Positions 1 through 10,150 are shown, counted from the stretch's first letter. The stretch is 64,000 nucleotides of DNA from Haematococcus lacustris (GCA_030144725.1 JASKMD010000019.1:6274920-6338919), one strand, 5' to 3'. Notes: generated from the letters alone by a model not told the origin. A program made the numbers and translations.

Positions 1-30
1 TGGTGGGTTGGGCATGAAATGAAAGAGTAG

Positions 31-779
31 TTGACTGTGCCTGGTACCACCATGTCAGCCTCCATGTGTGCCTTGTGTGCATGGCTGCAGTTGGGGGAGG
101 AGGTGGTGGAGGTGTCCATAGAACGCCACCAGTGCCCCAAGCAGTTTGTGGTCTTCTTTGGAGCAGCTGGCATTGGCACCAGGGGAGGGTGGGGTGCTGA
201 TGCGGTGCTGCAGGCCTGCTGCAAGGTGGTGAGCAGGCCCAGGGGCACAGACCAGCTGCGGAGCAGGGTGGTGCTTGTGGATAAGCACCGCACTACCCGG
301 GTCAGCTCAGTAGTGAATGGCCAACAGCCCTATGGGGAGGAGCTGAACCCTGAGCAGCCCACCAGGCGTGCAGACTGGAAGCCCCCAGCAGGGCAGATGG
401 ACCTCCGACTATTGCGCCCAGCCACGAGCCAGCAGCGTGACCAGCCAGTGCGGGGCCCTGTAGCAGCCCCCCGCAAAACCCCACAGGCCCCATTCAGCAG
501 CCAGGAAGCCACACTGGCAGCAGCCTCAGAGCCAGGGCCCAGCACTCCCCAGCCTCCCCAGCCCCGTAACCACAGCCAGGCAGGTGGCTGGACAGGGACT
601 GCTGTGCAGCATTGAGTATGCAGCGCAATGGGGATAGCAGGTGGCGGCCAATGGAGCTGTGCCAGAGCAGACAGCTCTGCCAGCCAAGGGCAAGGAGTGC
701 CCTGGCCTGGGCTACAAGCGGGTGCGAGACCCGCCTACCCAAGGCCCAGCAGCAGCAGCAGCTTGCTGAGGCACAGTAG
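31..779 (+). pseudogene. TnpB/Fanzor-like nuclease, C-terminal remnant
   Basis: Two adjoining frames together look like the end of a TnpB/Fanzor (IS605-derived, RNA-guided nuclease) protein. The frame from 31 carries FVVFFGAAGIGTRGGWG, then a VVLVDKHRTTRVSS segment, which resembles the RuvC-II to zinc-finger stretch where the family has an E(Y/F)RTS motif. The frame then shifts near 580: from 582 a different frame reads RWLDRDCCAALSMQRNGDSR, matching the RuvC-III RDxNAA-type motif, and ends at a TAG at 777. The expected zinc-finger cysteines are not evident and the N-terminus is absent or broken (in-frame stop at 28-30), so this is a decayed copy or has an unrecognised intron. The family assignment is inference from motif order. 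Confidence 0.5.
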
Positions 780-2151
780 TGTGTGCCCTCTTCTTAAGCT
801 GTTATCAGCTTACATTTAGTACATGCAGGCCATGCCAGATCTACACTATAGCCCTCGCGGTTAGGCAATAGTGTAGGTGGTAGACACTCATGCACCTTGT
901 CCATGTGCATTGGGTATGCTCTACACAGCCCCAAAGCCAAAGTTTGAGTGGTTCCGCTAGTGATCCCTAGTGGACGGACTCAGATGGAGGCCCTAGTGTG
1001 GGACAAGGGGTTGGCATACCCACAGCATCAGCAGCTGCACCCTTCGCGGCTTTGGTCTTTCTGGCATCCCTCTTGCTACTTAGTCGTAGAGCTCAGCTGG
1101 CAGTGCTGAGTTGAACGAGTTTGCCACCTCGCTGTTGTGGAAAACAGTTAGAGCCCCTATCTAGGTTCTAAGGACAGGTTTCTGGGTTTTTGGTTGGAGT
1201 TTGAAGTTTAGAGTTCTTAACTTGTGTTTGCCCCTGCTGCTGTAATGCAAGAGGTTCCTTTTCACTCACGAGTTCAGCCCAGAAGTCCGGCGGTCCACAA
1301 CAGGACAATAGGGGCGTTGCATGACTAATGATGAGCTAATGCTATGCAATGGCGACGAGATAGCACCCAGGCCTTGCGCTGTGCGTGAGGCAAATGGTGA
1401 ACAAAATGTCAAGCAGGCTCAGGACGGCCGAGGACTCCCTTGTATTCTGGTGTATGATGCTGTGACTGGCTGTGTGCTGTGCTCATGGGCGCCTGGCTGT
1501 AACACTGAACTTGAATTATTTGGTCAGAAGAGTCACAGTTAGAATCACCCTCACAGATCCGGCCCATGCTGGCTGGCTGGGCAGGGGGACGTGGGGGTCA
1601 AGGGAGGAGGGGGGCTGCAGCACGTGGAGGTGTGTGTGGAAGGGTGGGGGTTATAGAGATCTAGGTTATAGCGCCTGACAAACCGACGCTCAACAGAGGC
1701 TTGCAGCAGGTCACCCCCGCCATTGGCCCCGCAAATGTGAGACGGTCTGGGGCGCGAATCTCCGTGTAGCTCGCGACAAAGTTTTGGCGCAGTTGGGTGT
1801 AACAGGCGTATCCGGCACCCCGCAGCCGCAAAACACTAGCTCAGATCGGCGCCCGCCCAAACCTGACCTGTGCTTTCCGCTCCTAAAAGACTCACGCACA
1901 TCATAAGGCGAGGCTGGCAGTCCTTCTACGCACGCCGTAAGCCAACGGCACAAGTGCAGTACGCCTGCTTGCATGTCAGTGCATGGAGCATATAGTTCGT
2001 GCATATGCGCACAAGTCAGCAAGCTGGCACCCCTTACCTCACTTACGTTGCGGCATGACTCTATGTAAATGTAAGCTGCCTTATGACAGCGCTACATCAT
2101 CACTTGGCAATATGTTGTCGGGATGCCTCGGGATGGCTCTGGCTTTCAGTG
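780..2151. other. No recognisable gene
   Basis: About 1.4 kb with only short open frames, none with a recognisable motif. I see no RNA gene or tandem repeat here. Confidence 0.5.
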
Positions 2152-4137
2152 TTACATGTGCCGTGGTGCCTCAACCTTCTTCCTCAACTTCAGCAGGCAC
2201 ATGTCACGCAACTCATTCTTTGATTTACTTGAAACCCCTCTGATGTTATTGTGCTTGCACCATGCTTTCAATAGGTCCTTGTTCAGTGTATCAAATTGAG
2301 GCATACCAGGGTTGTCCAAGCGCATGAGCCTAATACACTCTGCGTTCAAAGCAGCTTGCCTAGCAGCTTCCTTGTCTAGCAGCATGGGCATTGGCTCAAG
2401 AGGCATCGAACCACGGCACTGTGCACCACACGGCTGAGGGGGGTTGCTCATGCGTGCACCACAAGCACATGCCGTCATTGACCACATGAGCTCACCCTCG
2501 GTAGTAGCAGGAAAATACATGCTGTGTTGTGCACGAGACCCTTGTACTGTACCCTTGAAGCTGTCAGCATCCTCATCTTGCTTGTAGCACTCCTTCACCA
2601 ACCCCTCATCCAATACCAAGCACTCCCTCCTCATCACTTTTGCCCTGTCCCGGTGGGCCTTGCATGCACCAACTTGGGATGCAGGCTCTGTGTGCTTATT
2701 ATTGAAAGCAGCTGTCAGCTGTTGAGCCCTACACGTGGCCAAGCCATCATGATCTGCCAGGACCATATCCCTGAGCTTATGCTTTAAGACTCCACCCTCC
2801 GAGTCATGCCTGCCCTTGAAGTGGGAGGTGGCACCATACGACCACCACAATGGCACAGACAAGTTCAGTGCCATGCGACGATGTTGTTGCAATGCTGGGG
2901 TACCTTTGAACTGCCCTGCACAACCATCAGACCACATGAACAACTCCTGCAAGTCCATGCCAGCGTTGTGCTTTAAGTGGGCAATCACCTGATACAATGC
3001 AGCCTGTGTGGCTGGTGCGCTCTGATCATTGCCATCTGTCAAGACATAAACCGTCTCTTCCCTGTAGGCATCACTGGCAGTTTCAAAATACACACATGCT
3101 ACAAGGATGCCCACAGTGTGTGGGCACCAGTGCTCTGATTGAATCTCTTGTGGCCGCTGCACGGTGAAGCGTTCTGACCAGTCACAGGATATGACAACCA
3201 TGCCAGGGTGACTGCTGTGTACAGTTGTCTGGTGCGCCCTGAATGTGGCAAGCTGGTGGTGTGCTATATGGTGGTGCCAGATGTACTCTGGCAGCTGTTG
3301 ATTCAGCAAAGCCAATGCCTCATGCACATTGTGCTCAAGGTACACTAACTCTACCTTTTGTGGACCCTTCTCTTGCTGTTTGGGGGCATATTGTTTCACT
3401 AGCAACATGGTGGACCCATCCTCACCCGGCTTTAGATGCAATTGCTTGCTTTTGCACATTGAGCAAGACCGACGCATGCACTCTATGCGATGCACACCAG
3501 CGTCACATGGGCACATGCACATGGCACGTACAACACTGGCACTGAGAGTGGGGATCTGGGAGGTGGTGGTCTGGTGGCTGAATGCAGCTGCCCCGTGCTC
3601 AAACTCGTGATTAGGATCTGAGAATGGTGAGTGAATGTCTTCATCACCGTCATCAATCAGTGGCTGGTGCTGGAGGTGGGGCTGGGGCTGGGGCTGGGGG
3701 TGGGGCTGGGGCTGGGGGTGGGGCTCTGGGGGGTCCACAAGGCTAGGCAGTTGCAAGAGGCTCTTGTTGCAATGCTGGGGCTGGGGGTGGGGCTGGGGCT
3801 GGGGGTGGGGCTCTGGGGGGTCCACAAGGCTAGGCAGTTGCAAGAGGCTCTTGTGTTTGGCCAGGGCTTTGAGGAGGAAATTGATGTTGCAGCAAGTCCG
3901 GCACACGCACACTTGCCTTTGAGCCTCAGTGAGCTTCTTGACCCATCGAGGCTTCAGTTCCCTAAACAGACTCAGCGCCACTGGCCCCCGTGCTTCACGA
4001 CAAGGAGTAAAGTTCTCGAAATACTGCCGCCATACCTCCTCCTCTGAGCTGTCATAGTATCGCTTTGTCTCGGGGCTGGCGGTGAGGCACCTCCACGCGG
4101 TGGCCCTGGTAACAATCCGCGTTGACTTCGGTCGCAC
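2152..4137 (-). CDS. Putative DDE-type transposase-like protein with SAP-like C-terminus
   Basis: Single uninterrupted 661-codon frame. Candidate acidic residues of an RNase H-like DDE core are D319 (ISCDWSE), D404 (WSDGCAGQFK) and E447 (HFKGRHDSEGG), the last within a conserved-looking SHFKGRHDSEGGVLKHK block. Cysteine clusters at 77-83 (CVCRTCC) and 207-228 could bind zinc. Residues 616-650 (LNKDLLKAWCKHNNIRGVSSKSK and following) look like a SAP DNA-binding motif. Residues 97-150 contain a tandem duplication of a KSLLQLPSLVDPPEPHPQPQ unit. I do not recognise the superfamily; a domesticated transposase is equally possible. No terminal inverted repeats were found. The intact length suggests a recent copy or a gene under selection. 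Confidence 0.6.
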   Translation of the reverse strand: MRPKSTRIVTRATAWRCLTASPETKRYYDSSEEEVWRQYFENFTPCREARGPVALSLFRELKPRWVKKLTEAQRQVCVCRTCCNINFLLKALAKHKSLLQLPSLVDPPEPHPQPQPHPQPQHCNKSLLQLPSLVDPPEPHPQPQPHPQPQPQPHLQHQPLIDDGDEDIHSPFSDPNHEFEHGAAAFSHQTTTSQIPTLSASVVRAMCMCPCDAGVHRIECMRRSCSMCKSKQLHLKPGEDGSTMLLVKQYAPKQQEKGPQKVELVYLEHNVHEALALLNQQLPEYIWHHHIAHHQLATFRAHQTTVHSSHPGMVVISCDWSERFTVQRPQEIQSEHWCPHTVGILVACVYFETASDAYREETVYVLTDGNDQSAPATQAALYQVIAHLKHNAGMDLQELFMWSDGCAGQFKGTPALQQHRRMALNLSVPLWWSYGATSHFKGRHDSEGGVLKHKLRDMVLADHDGLATCRAQQLTAAFNNKHTEPASQVGACKAHRDRAKVMRRECLVLDEGLVKECYKQDEDADSFKGTVQGSRAQHSMYFPATTEGELMWSMTACACGARMSNPPQPCGAQCRGSMPLEPMPMLLDKEAARQAALNAECIRLMRLDNPGMPQFDTLNKDLLKAWCKHNNIRGVSSKSKNELRDMCLLKLRKKVEAPRHM

Positions 4138-4583
4138 GGATTGGCTAAGCTACCTCACCACCGCACCCAGCGGTATATAAATTGGGATGCAACGGGACAG
4201 CCTTCCCAGGCTTGAACGGGCACCGCTTTGTCCAGCGGAATACAAATGAGGTCCGGGTGCCGCACACGACCGTTGCGGGTCATCGAGCTGTTGTGGAGTT
4301 GCTGGCGTCGTCAAGGAGGGAGCAGAGCTACCTCAACGCGGGACGTTGGCTGACAGCTGAAGTTTGGACTTTTGGAGCCTGGACTTCAGCTTTTAGTGCG
4401 ACATCCGACGGACAAGGCGGGAACTGCTCTCGTCAACGAGGAGAAGAGATAGGTCTAGTTGCCGAGTGCATTGGTCTTTGCTCCTCTCATGCCTCTTTGT
4501 TTGCCTTGGCTGCTAGCTTTGGCCTGTGGCTACAGCTAGGGCAGCTTGGTGGGGACATGTCCAGCCTATGTCCAACTTTTGGA
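4138..4583. other. Gene-free spacer with TATA-like sequence
   Basis: The plus strand carries TATATAAATT at about 4173-4182. It lies upstream of a 166-codon plus frame (4182-4682) that has no recognisable motif, so I do not call a gene. On the minus strand the same site reads TTTATATA, about 35 bases upstream of the ATG at 4137, and could serve the DDE-like gene. Confidence 0.25.
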
Positions 4584-4667
4584 GGTGGGAGCAGGCCGCG
4601 CCCCAGGCGGAAGCTCCTCCCTGAATGCACGCCGGTTTCTACCGGAGTAGTCTTCTTCTTCTTCTTC
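4584..4667 (+). mobile_element. Truncated 3' end of a Dualen-type LINE
   Basis: These 84 bases match, on the opposite strand and with a few mismatches, the 3' untranslated end of the large Dualen element at 5317-5402, including its terminal (TTC)n tail. This is a severely 5'-truncated copy in inverse orientation, about 650 bases from the 3' end of the large element. No target duplication is visible. Confidence 0.8.
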
Positions 4668-4767
4668 GCTTTGTCTCCGTGACAAGAGTCCTCTTCTGGC
4701 TTCTGCGCAAGCATGATATGCATGACAAGTTGTCACGTGCTGAGCAATTGTTGCTTCTATGATCCCC

Positions 4768-4868
4768 CATGCCTACCCCACTACCCCTCTGCCTACCCCA
4801 TGCATGCATGCCCATCGAGGGTTCTCTTGCTACCCCACTACCCCTCTGCCTACCCCATGCATGCCTAG
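4768..4868. repeat. Two-copy short tandem repeat
   Basis: Two spaced copies of a block containing CCCCACTACCCCTCTGCC and CTACCCCATGCATGC. No function is apparent. Confidence 0.6.
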
Positions 4869-5150
4869 CTGAGCAACGCACCCGGCCACCATGCGCTCAG
4901 AGAACTGGCACAGGTCCTTCACAGAAGGAGATGGCTTGGTGTAGTCATGCCAGGCCTGGCGTACCCCATCAAACTGCGCCTGGCTGATCCCAGGGTTGCC
5001 GCGGTGGTCAAAGCGCTCAGTGAAGTACAACAAGCGACCGGTGGGGTCTGTTGTGAGTGCTGTAGCGTTCTCGCTAGCTGCTTGTGCAACAGCCGCTCTG
5101 TCCATACCGGAGGCTTCTGCAAACGCTGTGACACGACTGCTCAGTTCAAT
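4868..5150 (-). other. Unassigned coding-like fragment
   Basis: The minus strand holds a coding-like frame that can start at 5105 (MDRAAVAQAASENATALTT) and reads on through LLYFTERFDHRGNPGISQAQ and VKDLCQFSERMVAG. The frame extends upstream to a TAA near 5155 (reading LSSRVTAFAEASG). It has balanced composition unlike the surrounding repeats. I do not recognise it; it may be an exon of a gene split by the Dualen insertion or a transposon remnant. Confidence 0.3.
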
Positions 5151-5302
5151 TTAGGCCGCAGCCGGTGATATGATGTCATGAACAAAGTGGTGGATGGAGG
5201 CAAGGGGGACGTATGTACAGAAGAGAAAGACCCGTTGCATGAACCCCTTGCACCACACTAGGGCCATCGCTGGGTTATAACCATCCCCACTTGCTCCAGC
5301 CA

Positions 5303-5316
5303 CGCATCTTACGCAA
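5303..5316. repeat. Target-site duplication of the Dualen element (3' side)
   Basis: CGCATCTTACGCAA occurs here directly after the (CTT)n tail (minus orientation) and again at 52230-52243 beyond the 5' end. This marks the borders of the nested insertion. Confidence 0.9.
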
Positions 5317-5432
5317 GAAGAAGAAGAAGAAGAAGAAGACTACTCCGGTATTCACCGGCGTGCATTAAGGGAGGAGCTACCGCCTGGGGCGCGGCCTGCT
5401 CCCACCATCAAGCCAAAGAAGAGGCGTCCCCC
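5317..5432 (-). other. Dualen 3' UTR with microsatellite tail
   Basis: After the stop codon at 5433 the minus strand runs 116 bases and ends in (CTT)n at 5317-5338, followed at once by the target duplication. A microsatellite tail instead of poly(A) is known for several LINE clades. The second copy at 4584-4667 has the same tail, which supports this as the true 3' end. Confidence 0.85.
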
Positions 5433-7391
5433 CTACCCTCCCCCCCCTCTGGTAGCCCTGAGTCTGTAGCTTGTCTTTGCAATAGAATGGGCTGCCTCCA
5501 TGGCGTGTCTAGTTAACTTGTTGAGCAGCTTGGTAGTGTTGGCTTGTGTGATCCCGAGGGCCAAGAGGTGTTGCCGTGTGTGCGCTTCGTAGGTTATGCC
5601 CCCTATGCCTAGTAGGATTGGTATGATAGCGACCATATGGTCTTCCTTGCGTAAGGTCTCGGCTAAGTGGGTGTGTTGAGTGAGTGCCTTGTTTAATTGG
5701 TCCGTCCACCGTGAGTCCGAGCAGTATTTGATTTCTATAATACAGACCCGCTTGGTGTCTTTGCCGTCCTTGCTTGCCTTCTTATGAGGGGCCACCATGA
5801 GGATATCCGGCCTGGTGGTGTGTTTAGTATCTTCTGGTTTCAGTCCGAGTGTCTGGAGTGTTGTGTGTAGCGTGCCGCTGGGGAGGTCCAGGCTTTCCTT
5901 TGCGCCCTTCTCCCAGCTGCCGGTGTCCGCAAAGCTGATGTACCCGCCTAGGGTTCCCTTGCTGATAGCTTTAGTGATGAGGCGGCCCGCCCCGTTGTGC
6001 CTTTCTTGCACCATCGGTAGAGTCTCACTGCAGCCCGAGAGGAGGTGAGTGGCACTATCCGCATTCCCGCAGAGCGGGCATCGGTCATCCGTCGCCCGTT
6101 TCCAGCGCATAGCTAGTTTCTGGTTGTATAGCCCTCCGGTACGGTAGAGTAGGGCAGTGCGTTGCGCGTGGGTGGAGATGTTCGTGTCGATCATCACTCT
6201 TCCGCCTGCTCCTTTCGCCGCGGCTTTGGTGATCTCCTGAGTCATCTGGTAGTAGATACTGTCTTGATTGGCAAGGCCCAACTTGTGTTTGCGGTGCATG
6301 TGTGCCCGCACGCTGTGGCTGCAGTCCGGCAATGGGGCGGGGAGGTCGCCATCGGCTGCGTTGCTGAGCCAGTTCTTCGTCTCATTCCGTGTGGTCGGGC
6401 TGTAGGCCGGGGTGTTGGCGAGCTCTGGGTGGAGCGCCGCATACTTAGCGAGGGCATCGGCGCCTTCGTTGCCGATGATGCCCGAGTGGGCCCTGACTTT
6501 GTAGAAGTGGATCGTGGCGGGGCTGTCGATGATGAGGGTGGCGATATCGGTCAGGATGTCGTTGTGTCTGTGGGTGATGAGCGACATCGGGTTAGCGAGG
6601 GCTCTGCGGATCTGGTAGAGGGAGCAAAGGCTATCGGTGGCGATACGTTTGGCCCCCGCTTTGAGTGCCGCGTGTATCGCCGTGAGTTCCGCCCTGTTAA
6701 TGGTTTTGCTTTCTGGGTCGTTCAGGGCGGCTGTGATGAGGACGTTGTTCTCCGGGGTATAGACCCCCGCCCCGACGCTCTCCGGAGCTGCCCCCGAGGT
6801 CTTAATGCAGCTGCCGTCCGTGTACGCGATCGTGGCCCATTCGGTGATAGCCATCCGTGGCTGCGTCGTGAAATGGTGCGTGAGTTGTTGGTGACCGCGC
6901 TGGTGCCCCGAGGTGGGGAGGTCCTTGTCCAGCGGCAGGCGCATGTGTTGTTTGTGGCCGCTGGGGTGTGTGGCTGGCTGGCTTTGATTCGTTGGTCTGT
7001 TGCGGATTGGGTGTGTGTCTCGTTGGGGGTGGAGGGCAGTGGCGGTGCTAGCCAGCCATCCTTGGGGGTTGCCTTTGGTGACGAGTTGTTGTCCCGCTGC
7101 ATTCCAGATGACGTAGATGTGGAGGTTGGCGTGCTTGCCTGACTTGGAGCTTCTGGTCTTGGTGGGGGGTATGTTAGCCAGGTGCTGGCAGTACTCAGGG
7201 TAGCGCCGCAGGGTGTCAATGTGTTTAGGGTAGGAGATGCCCTTTTTCCCCGGGATCAGCATGATGGTTGCCATGGCCTCCTCCTGTGTAGCTGAGTGTA
7301 TAGCATGGTTGACGCATTTCAGTGCCACTGCATCGTCTGCCGGTACATTCCATGTGGATAAGCCAGTGTGGCGTACCAGTAGGCAGTTGTG
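5433..7391 (-). CDS. Dualen ORF, C-terminal part: RNase H, CCHC finger, RLE-type endonuclease
   Basis: Last segment of the Dualen polyprotein (virtual residues about 2697-3348). RNase H: YTDGS (D at 2888), INRAELTAI (E at 2931), IATDSLCSL (D at 2949) and VRAHSGIIGNEGADALAK (H and final D at 2998 and 3008), the full DEDD set. A CxxC-x7-H-x4-C finger (RCPLCGNADSATHLLSGC) lies at 6030-6080. The PD-(D/E)XK endonuclease motif follows at 5727-5813 (RPDILMV, then VCIIEIKYCSD), as in restriction-like endonucleases of R2-type elements, which also follow a CCHC motif. The last 16 residues are Arg/Gly rich. The frame joins in phase to 11473-13151 once element A is removed (seam AFGAHH/NCLLVRHTG). Confidence 0.9.
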   Translation of the reverse strand, partial: HNCLLVRHTGLSTWNVPADDAVALKCVNHAIHSATQEEAMATIMLIPGKKGISYPKHIDTLRRYPEYCQHLANIPPTKTRSSKSGKHANLHIYVIWNAAGQQLVTKGNPQGWLASTATALHPQRDTHPIRNRPTNQSQPATHPSGHKQHMRLPLDKDLPTSGHQRGHQQLTHHFTTQPRMAITEWATIAYTDGSCIKTSGAAPESVGAGVYTPENNVLITAALNDPESKTINRAELTAIHAALKAGAKRIATDSLCSLYQIRRALANPMSLITHRHNDILTDIATLIIDSPATIHFYKVRAHSGIIGNEGADALAKYAALHPELANTPAYSPTTRNETKNWLSNAADGDLPAPLPDCSHSVRAHMHRKHKLGLANQDSIYYQMTQEITKAAAKGAGGRVMIDTNISTHAQRTALLYRTGGLYNQKLAMRWKRATDDRCPLCGNADSATHLLSGCSETLPMVQERHNGAGRLITKAISKGTLGGYISFADTGSWEKGAKESLDLPSGTLHTTLQTLGLKPEDTKHTTRPDILMVAPHKKASKDGKDTKRVCIIEIKYCSDSRWTDQLNKALTQHTHLAETLRKEDHMVAIIPILLGIGGITYEAHTRQHLLALGITQANTTKLLNKLTRHAMEAAHSIAKTSYRLRATRGGGG

Positions 7392-7567
7392 CACTCACGA
7401 TAAATAAGGCCGACGCGGGGGCCTTTTTTGCATCGGAAGGACTTTCTGCTCCGATAGAACGATAGATCGTTGAGTTTAAGGGGGACCTCGCTCTTGAATG
7501 AAGTCCTAACTCGCAGCGGTTGCGAAGATACATCGATCCGCGCGCGAGGTACCCCCCCCTTTTTGGA

Positions 7568-8310
7568 AATCTGTACAGATGCCCGTCTAATGGGCCCGCC
7601 ATCTGTACAGATGCATGTCGATGGCCACAAGGATATGCGGCATCTGTACAGATGCCTTCCTTGCATCTGTACAGATACCATTTATTGTCATCTGTACAGA
7701 TTATTTTGGGATATCTGTACAGATACGTGCATCTGTACAGATATTTATAGGTAAATCTGTACAGATAGCATTAAGATAACATCTGTACAGATGTTGAGTG
7801 GTTGTCTGTACAGATGCCTGGGGTATTTATCTGTACAGATGGCGAGTTTTAGCATCTGTACAGATTATAAATTAACATCTGTACAGATGCCGCCCAAAAT
7901 AAATCTGTACAGATAGGAAGGGTAACATCTGTACAGATGTCGACAAGTGCTATCTGTACAGATATTTAAAGGTGCATCTGTACAGATGCCGGGGTATTTA
8001 TCTGTACAGATTGTTGATTTTAGCATCTGTACAGATTATAAATTAGCATCTGTACAGATGCCGCAAAAAACAAATCTGTACAGATAGCAAGGGTAGCATC
8101 TGTACAGATGTCGACAAGTGCTATCTGTACAGATATTCAAAGGTCCGTCTGTACAGATGGTAAAATAGTTATCTGTACAGATAGCGAAAGGAAGCATCTG
8201 TACAGATTGTTGGCGGAGTATCTGTACAGATGATGACGGTCGCTATCTGTACAGACGCACACCTCGCTATCTGTACAGATGCTCACTTACGCTATCTGTA
8301 CAGACGCACA
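7568..8310. repeat. Element A left subterminal array of ATCTGTACAGAT
   Basis: A 12-bp perfect palindrome, ATCTGTACAGAT, recurs roughly every 25-30 bp with divergent AT-rich spacers. A longer unit of about 190 bp is itself partly duplicated (compare about 7810-7960 with 7985-8130). The palindromes are conserved while the spacers vary, as expected for protein-binding sites. Confidence 0.9.
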
Positions 8311-9030
8311 CTTGGCATTTGAAGTACCATGCAGCCAAACCGCATGCATACTACCACCATTCCTCAAAGGAGCCACGATCAGCTACGAGTAGCCTCACAA
8401 CTAGGCTTAGAGTCGCAGTTTCGCGAAGTAGCCCCCCATCCTAGCCACCATAAGACTCAGCCTCGCAGCCATCCGCGACCAGTCACAAAGAGGAGGCGCG
8501 ACTAGGAGGTAGAGGTACTCAGGATCAACGAGCATGAACAAGTCGTAGCCAGGAGGCGCGGCGATATGCAGTGGGATCGGAGGAGCAAGGGAGGCGCGGA
8601 TCGGTGGAGCAAGGGAAGCAAGAGAATGTACAAAGACTACAGGTGCGATCGCATAACATCAATGCGTCATGCGTTGCTTGTGCAAGTGCAGGTTGGAGGA
8701 GCAGCCATTATCAGACGCCAAGAGCAGCAGCTAGGAGTAGCAAACAGCTAGGAAGCGCAACCCAAGAGAAGCTCGGAGCCCGTACCCCAGAGCGGAGGAG
8801 CAAGGGAAGCAAGGAAAGCCCGGGAGTGCTATGTTGATTGCGTTCAGATGCTATATGGCATGACGCTAAGCAACAAGTGTGTGGCATCAGCACAGGCTGT
8901 TGCAACTATGCCTCTATGCTTGCTAACAGTGTGGTTGCAGCCTTAACCATGAGCATCACATGTGTAGCATGCTTGGTGATTGCAGGCAAGGCGGCAGCGG
9001 CGTAGGCAAGGCGGCAGCAGCCAGGAGCCG
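8311..9030. other. Element A unique internal spacer
   Basis: No convincing gene. Short frames only. Confidence 0.5.
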
Positions 9031-9520
9031 CCCCGCCCCGCCCCGCCCCGCCCCGCCCCGCCCCGCCCCGCCCCGCCCCGCCCCGTCCAGCCCAGCCCAG
9101 CCCAGCCCAGCCCAGCCCAGCCCCGCCCCACCCCGCCCCGCCCCGTCCAGCCCAGCCCAGCCCAGCCCAGCCCAGCCCAGCCCAGCCCAGCCCAGCCCAG
9201 CCCAGCCCAGCCCAGCCCAGCCCAGCCCAGCCCAGCCCAGCCCAGCCCAGCCCAGCCCAGCCCAGCCCAGCCCAGCCCAGCCCAGCCCAGCCCAGCCCAG
9301 CCCAGCCCAGCCCAGCCCAGCCCAGCCCAGCCCAGCCCAGCCCAGCCCAGCCCAGCCCAGCCCAGCCCAGCCCAGCCCAGCCCAGCCCAGCCCAGCCCAG
9401 CCCAGCCCAGCCCAGCCCAGCCCAGCCCAGCCCAGCCCAGCCCAGCCCAGCCCAGCCCAACCCAACCCAGCCCAGCCCAGCCCAGCCCAGCCCAGCCCAG
9501 CCCAGCCCAGCCCAGCCCAA
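9031..9520. repeat. (CCCAG)n / (CCCCG)n pentanucleotide array in element A
   Basis: CCCCG and CCCAG units over about 490 bp. They give spurious GLGWAG and PAQPS frames in all registers; I treat none of these as genes. Confidence 0.95.
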
Positions 9521-9904
9521 CACAGCCCCTCTCCTCCCCTCCCCTCCCCTCCCCTCCCCCACCCACCACCACCTCCTTCATCACCCTACCACAAGAAGCA
9601 GGTGCATGGAGCGCAGGAGCAGCCAGGAGCGGCAGCCATGGAGGCGATGCCAAGTAGGTATGGAAGAGGCGCTAGCAAACTGTGAGTGGCCAGCCCTTGC
9701 ACATGAATGGTCCGCCGCCCAGCGTTACCGCAAAGATGCCCCTTGTTTACTGCAGGTCCCACGGTCAGCCCTCCCCCCTTCCCCCCCCTTCCTCCTTTAC
9801 CCTTCCCCCTTCCCCCTTCCCCCTACCCTACCCTGTCCCACCACCTCCAAGTCTACCACCCCACCTACCTCCCCCCTTTCCCACCCCCGCCTCACGACAC
9901 GCTG
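9521..9904. other. Element A pyrimidine-rich module with splice-like ends
   Basis: Contains a block from about 9590 to 9765, with GTAGGTATGG near 9653 and TTTACTGCAG near 9750, followed by pyrimidine-rich sequence. It is homologous to 15350-15545 in element B. It resembles a short intron and its exon edges, but no protein is recognisable. Confidence 0.5.
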
Positions 9905-10150
9905 CAGCCCTCTCCCTACCCTACCCTTGGCGTAGCAGCCCTCTCCCTAACCTACCCTTGGCGTAACAGCCCTCTCCCTACCCTACCCTTGGCGTAGCAG
10001 CCCTCTCCCTACCCTACCCTTGGCGTAGCAGCCCTCTCCCTACCCTACCCTTGGCGTAGCAGCCCTCTCCCTACCCTACCCTTGGCGTAGCAGCCCTCTC
10101 CCTACCCTACCCTTGGCGTAGCAGCCCTCTCCCTACCCTACCCTTGGCGT
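9905..10150. repeat. 31-bp tandem repeat in element A
   Basis: About eight copies of a 31-bp unit containing CCCTACCCTTGGCGTAGCAG. The same unit recurs about four times in element B at 15675-15797. Confidence 0.9.

Noticed and set aside
4182..4682. 166-codon plus frame downstream of a TATA-like box
   Set aside because: It ends inside the LINE 3' fragment and has no recognisable motif.
6162..7142. 326-codon plus frame
   Set aside because: Antisense shadow of the Dualen RNase H region; no motif.
7568..8310. CRISPR-like array
   Set aside because: The repeats are 12-bp palindromes with irregular spacers inside a eukaryotic transposon with matching sites at the other end; no cas genes, and the spacers are not uniform.
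8906..9685. Long GLGWAG / PAQPSPAQ open frames on both strands (also at 14922-15456, 20012-20371 and 44889-45504)
   Set aside because: They are open in every register because the (CCCAG)n repeat lacks stop codons; there is no sign of a real protein.
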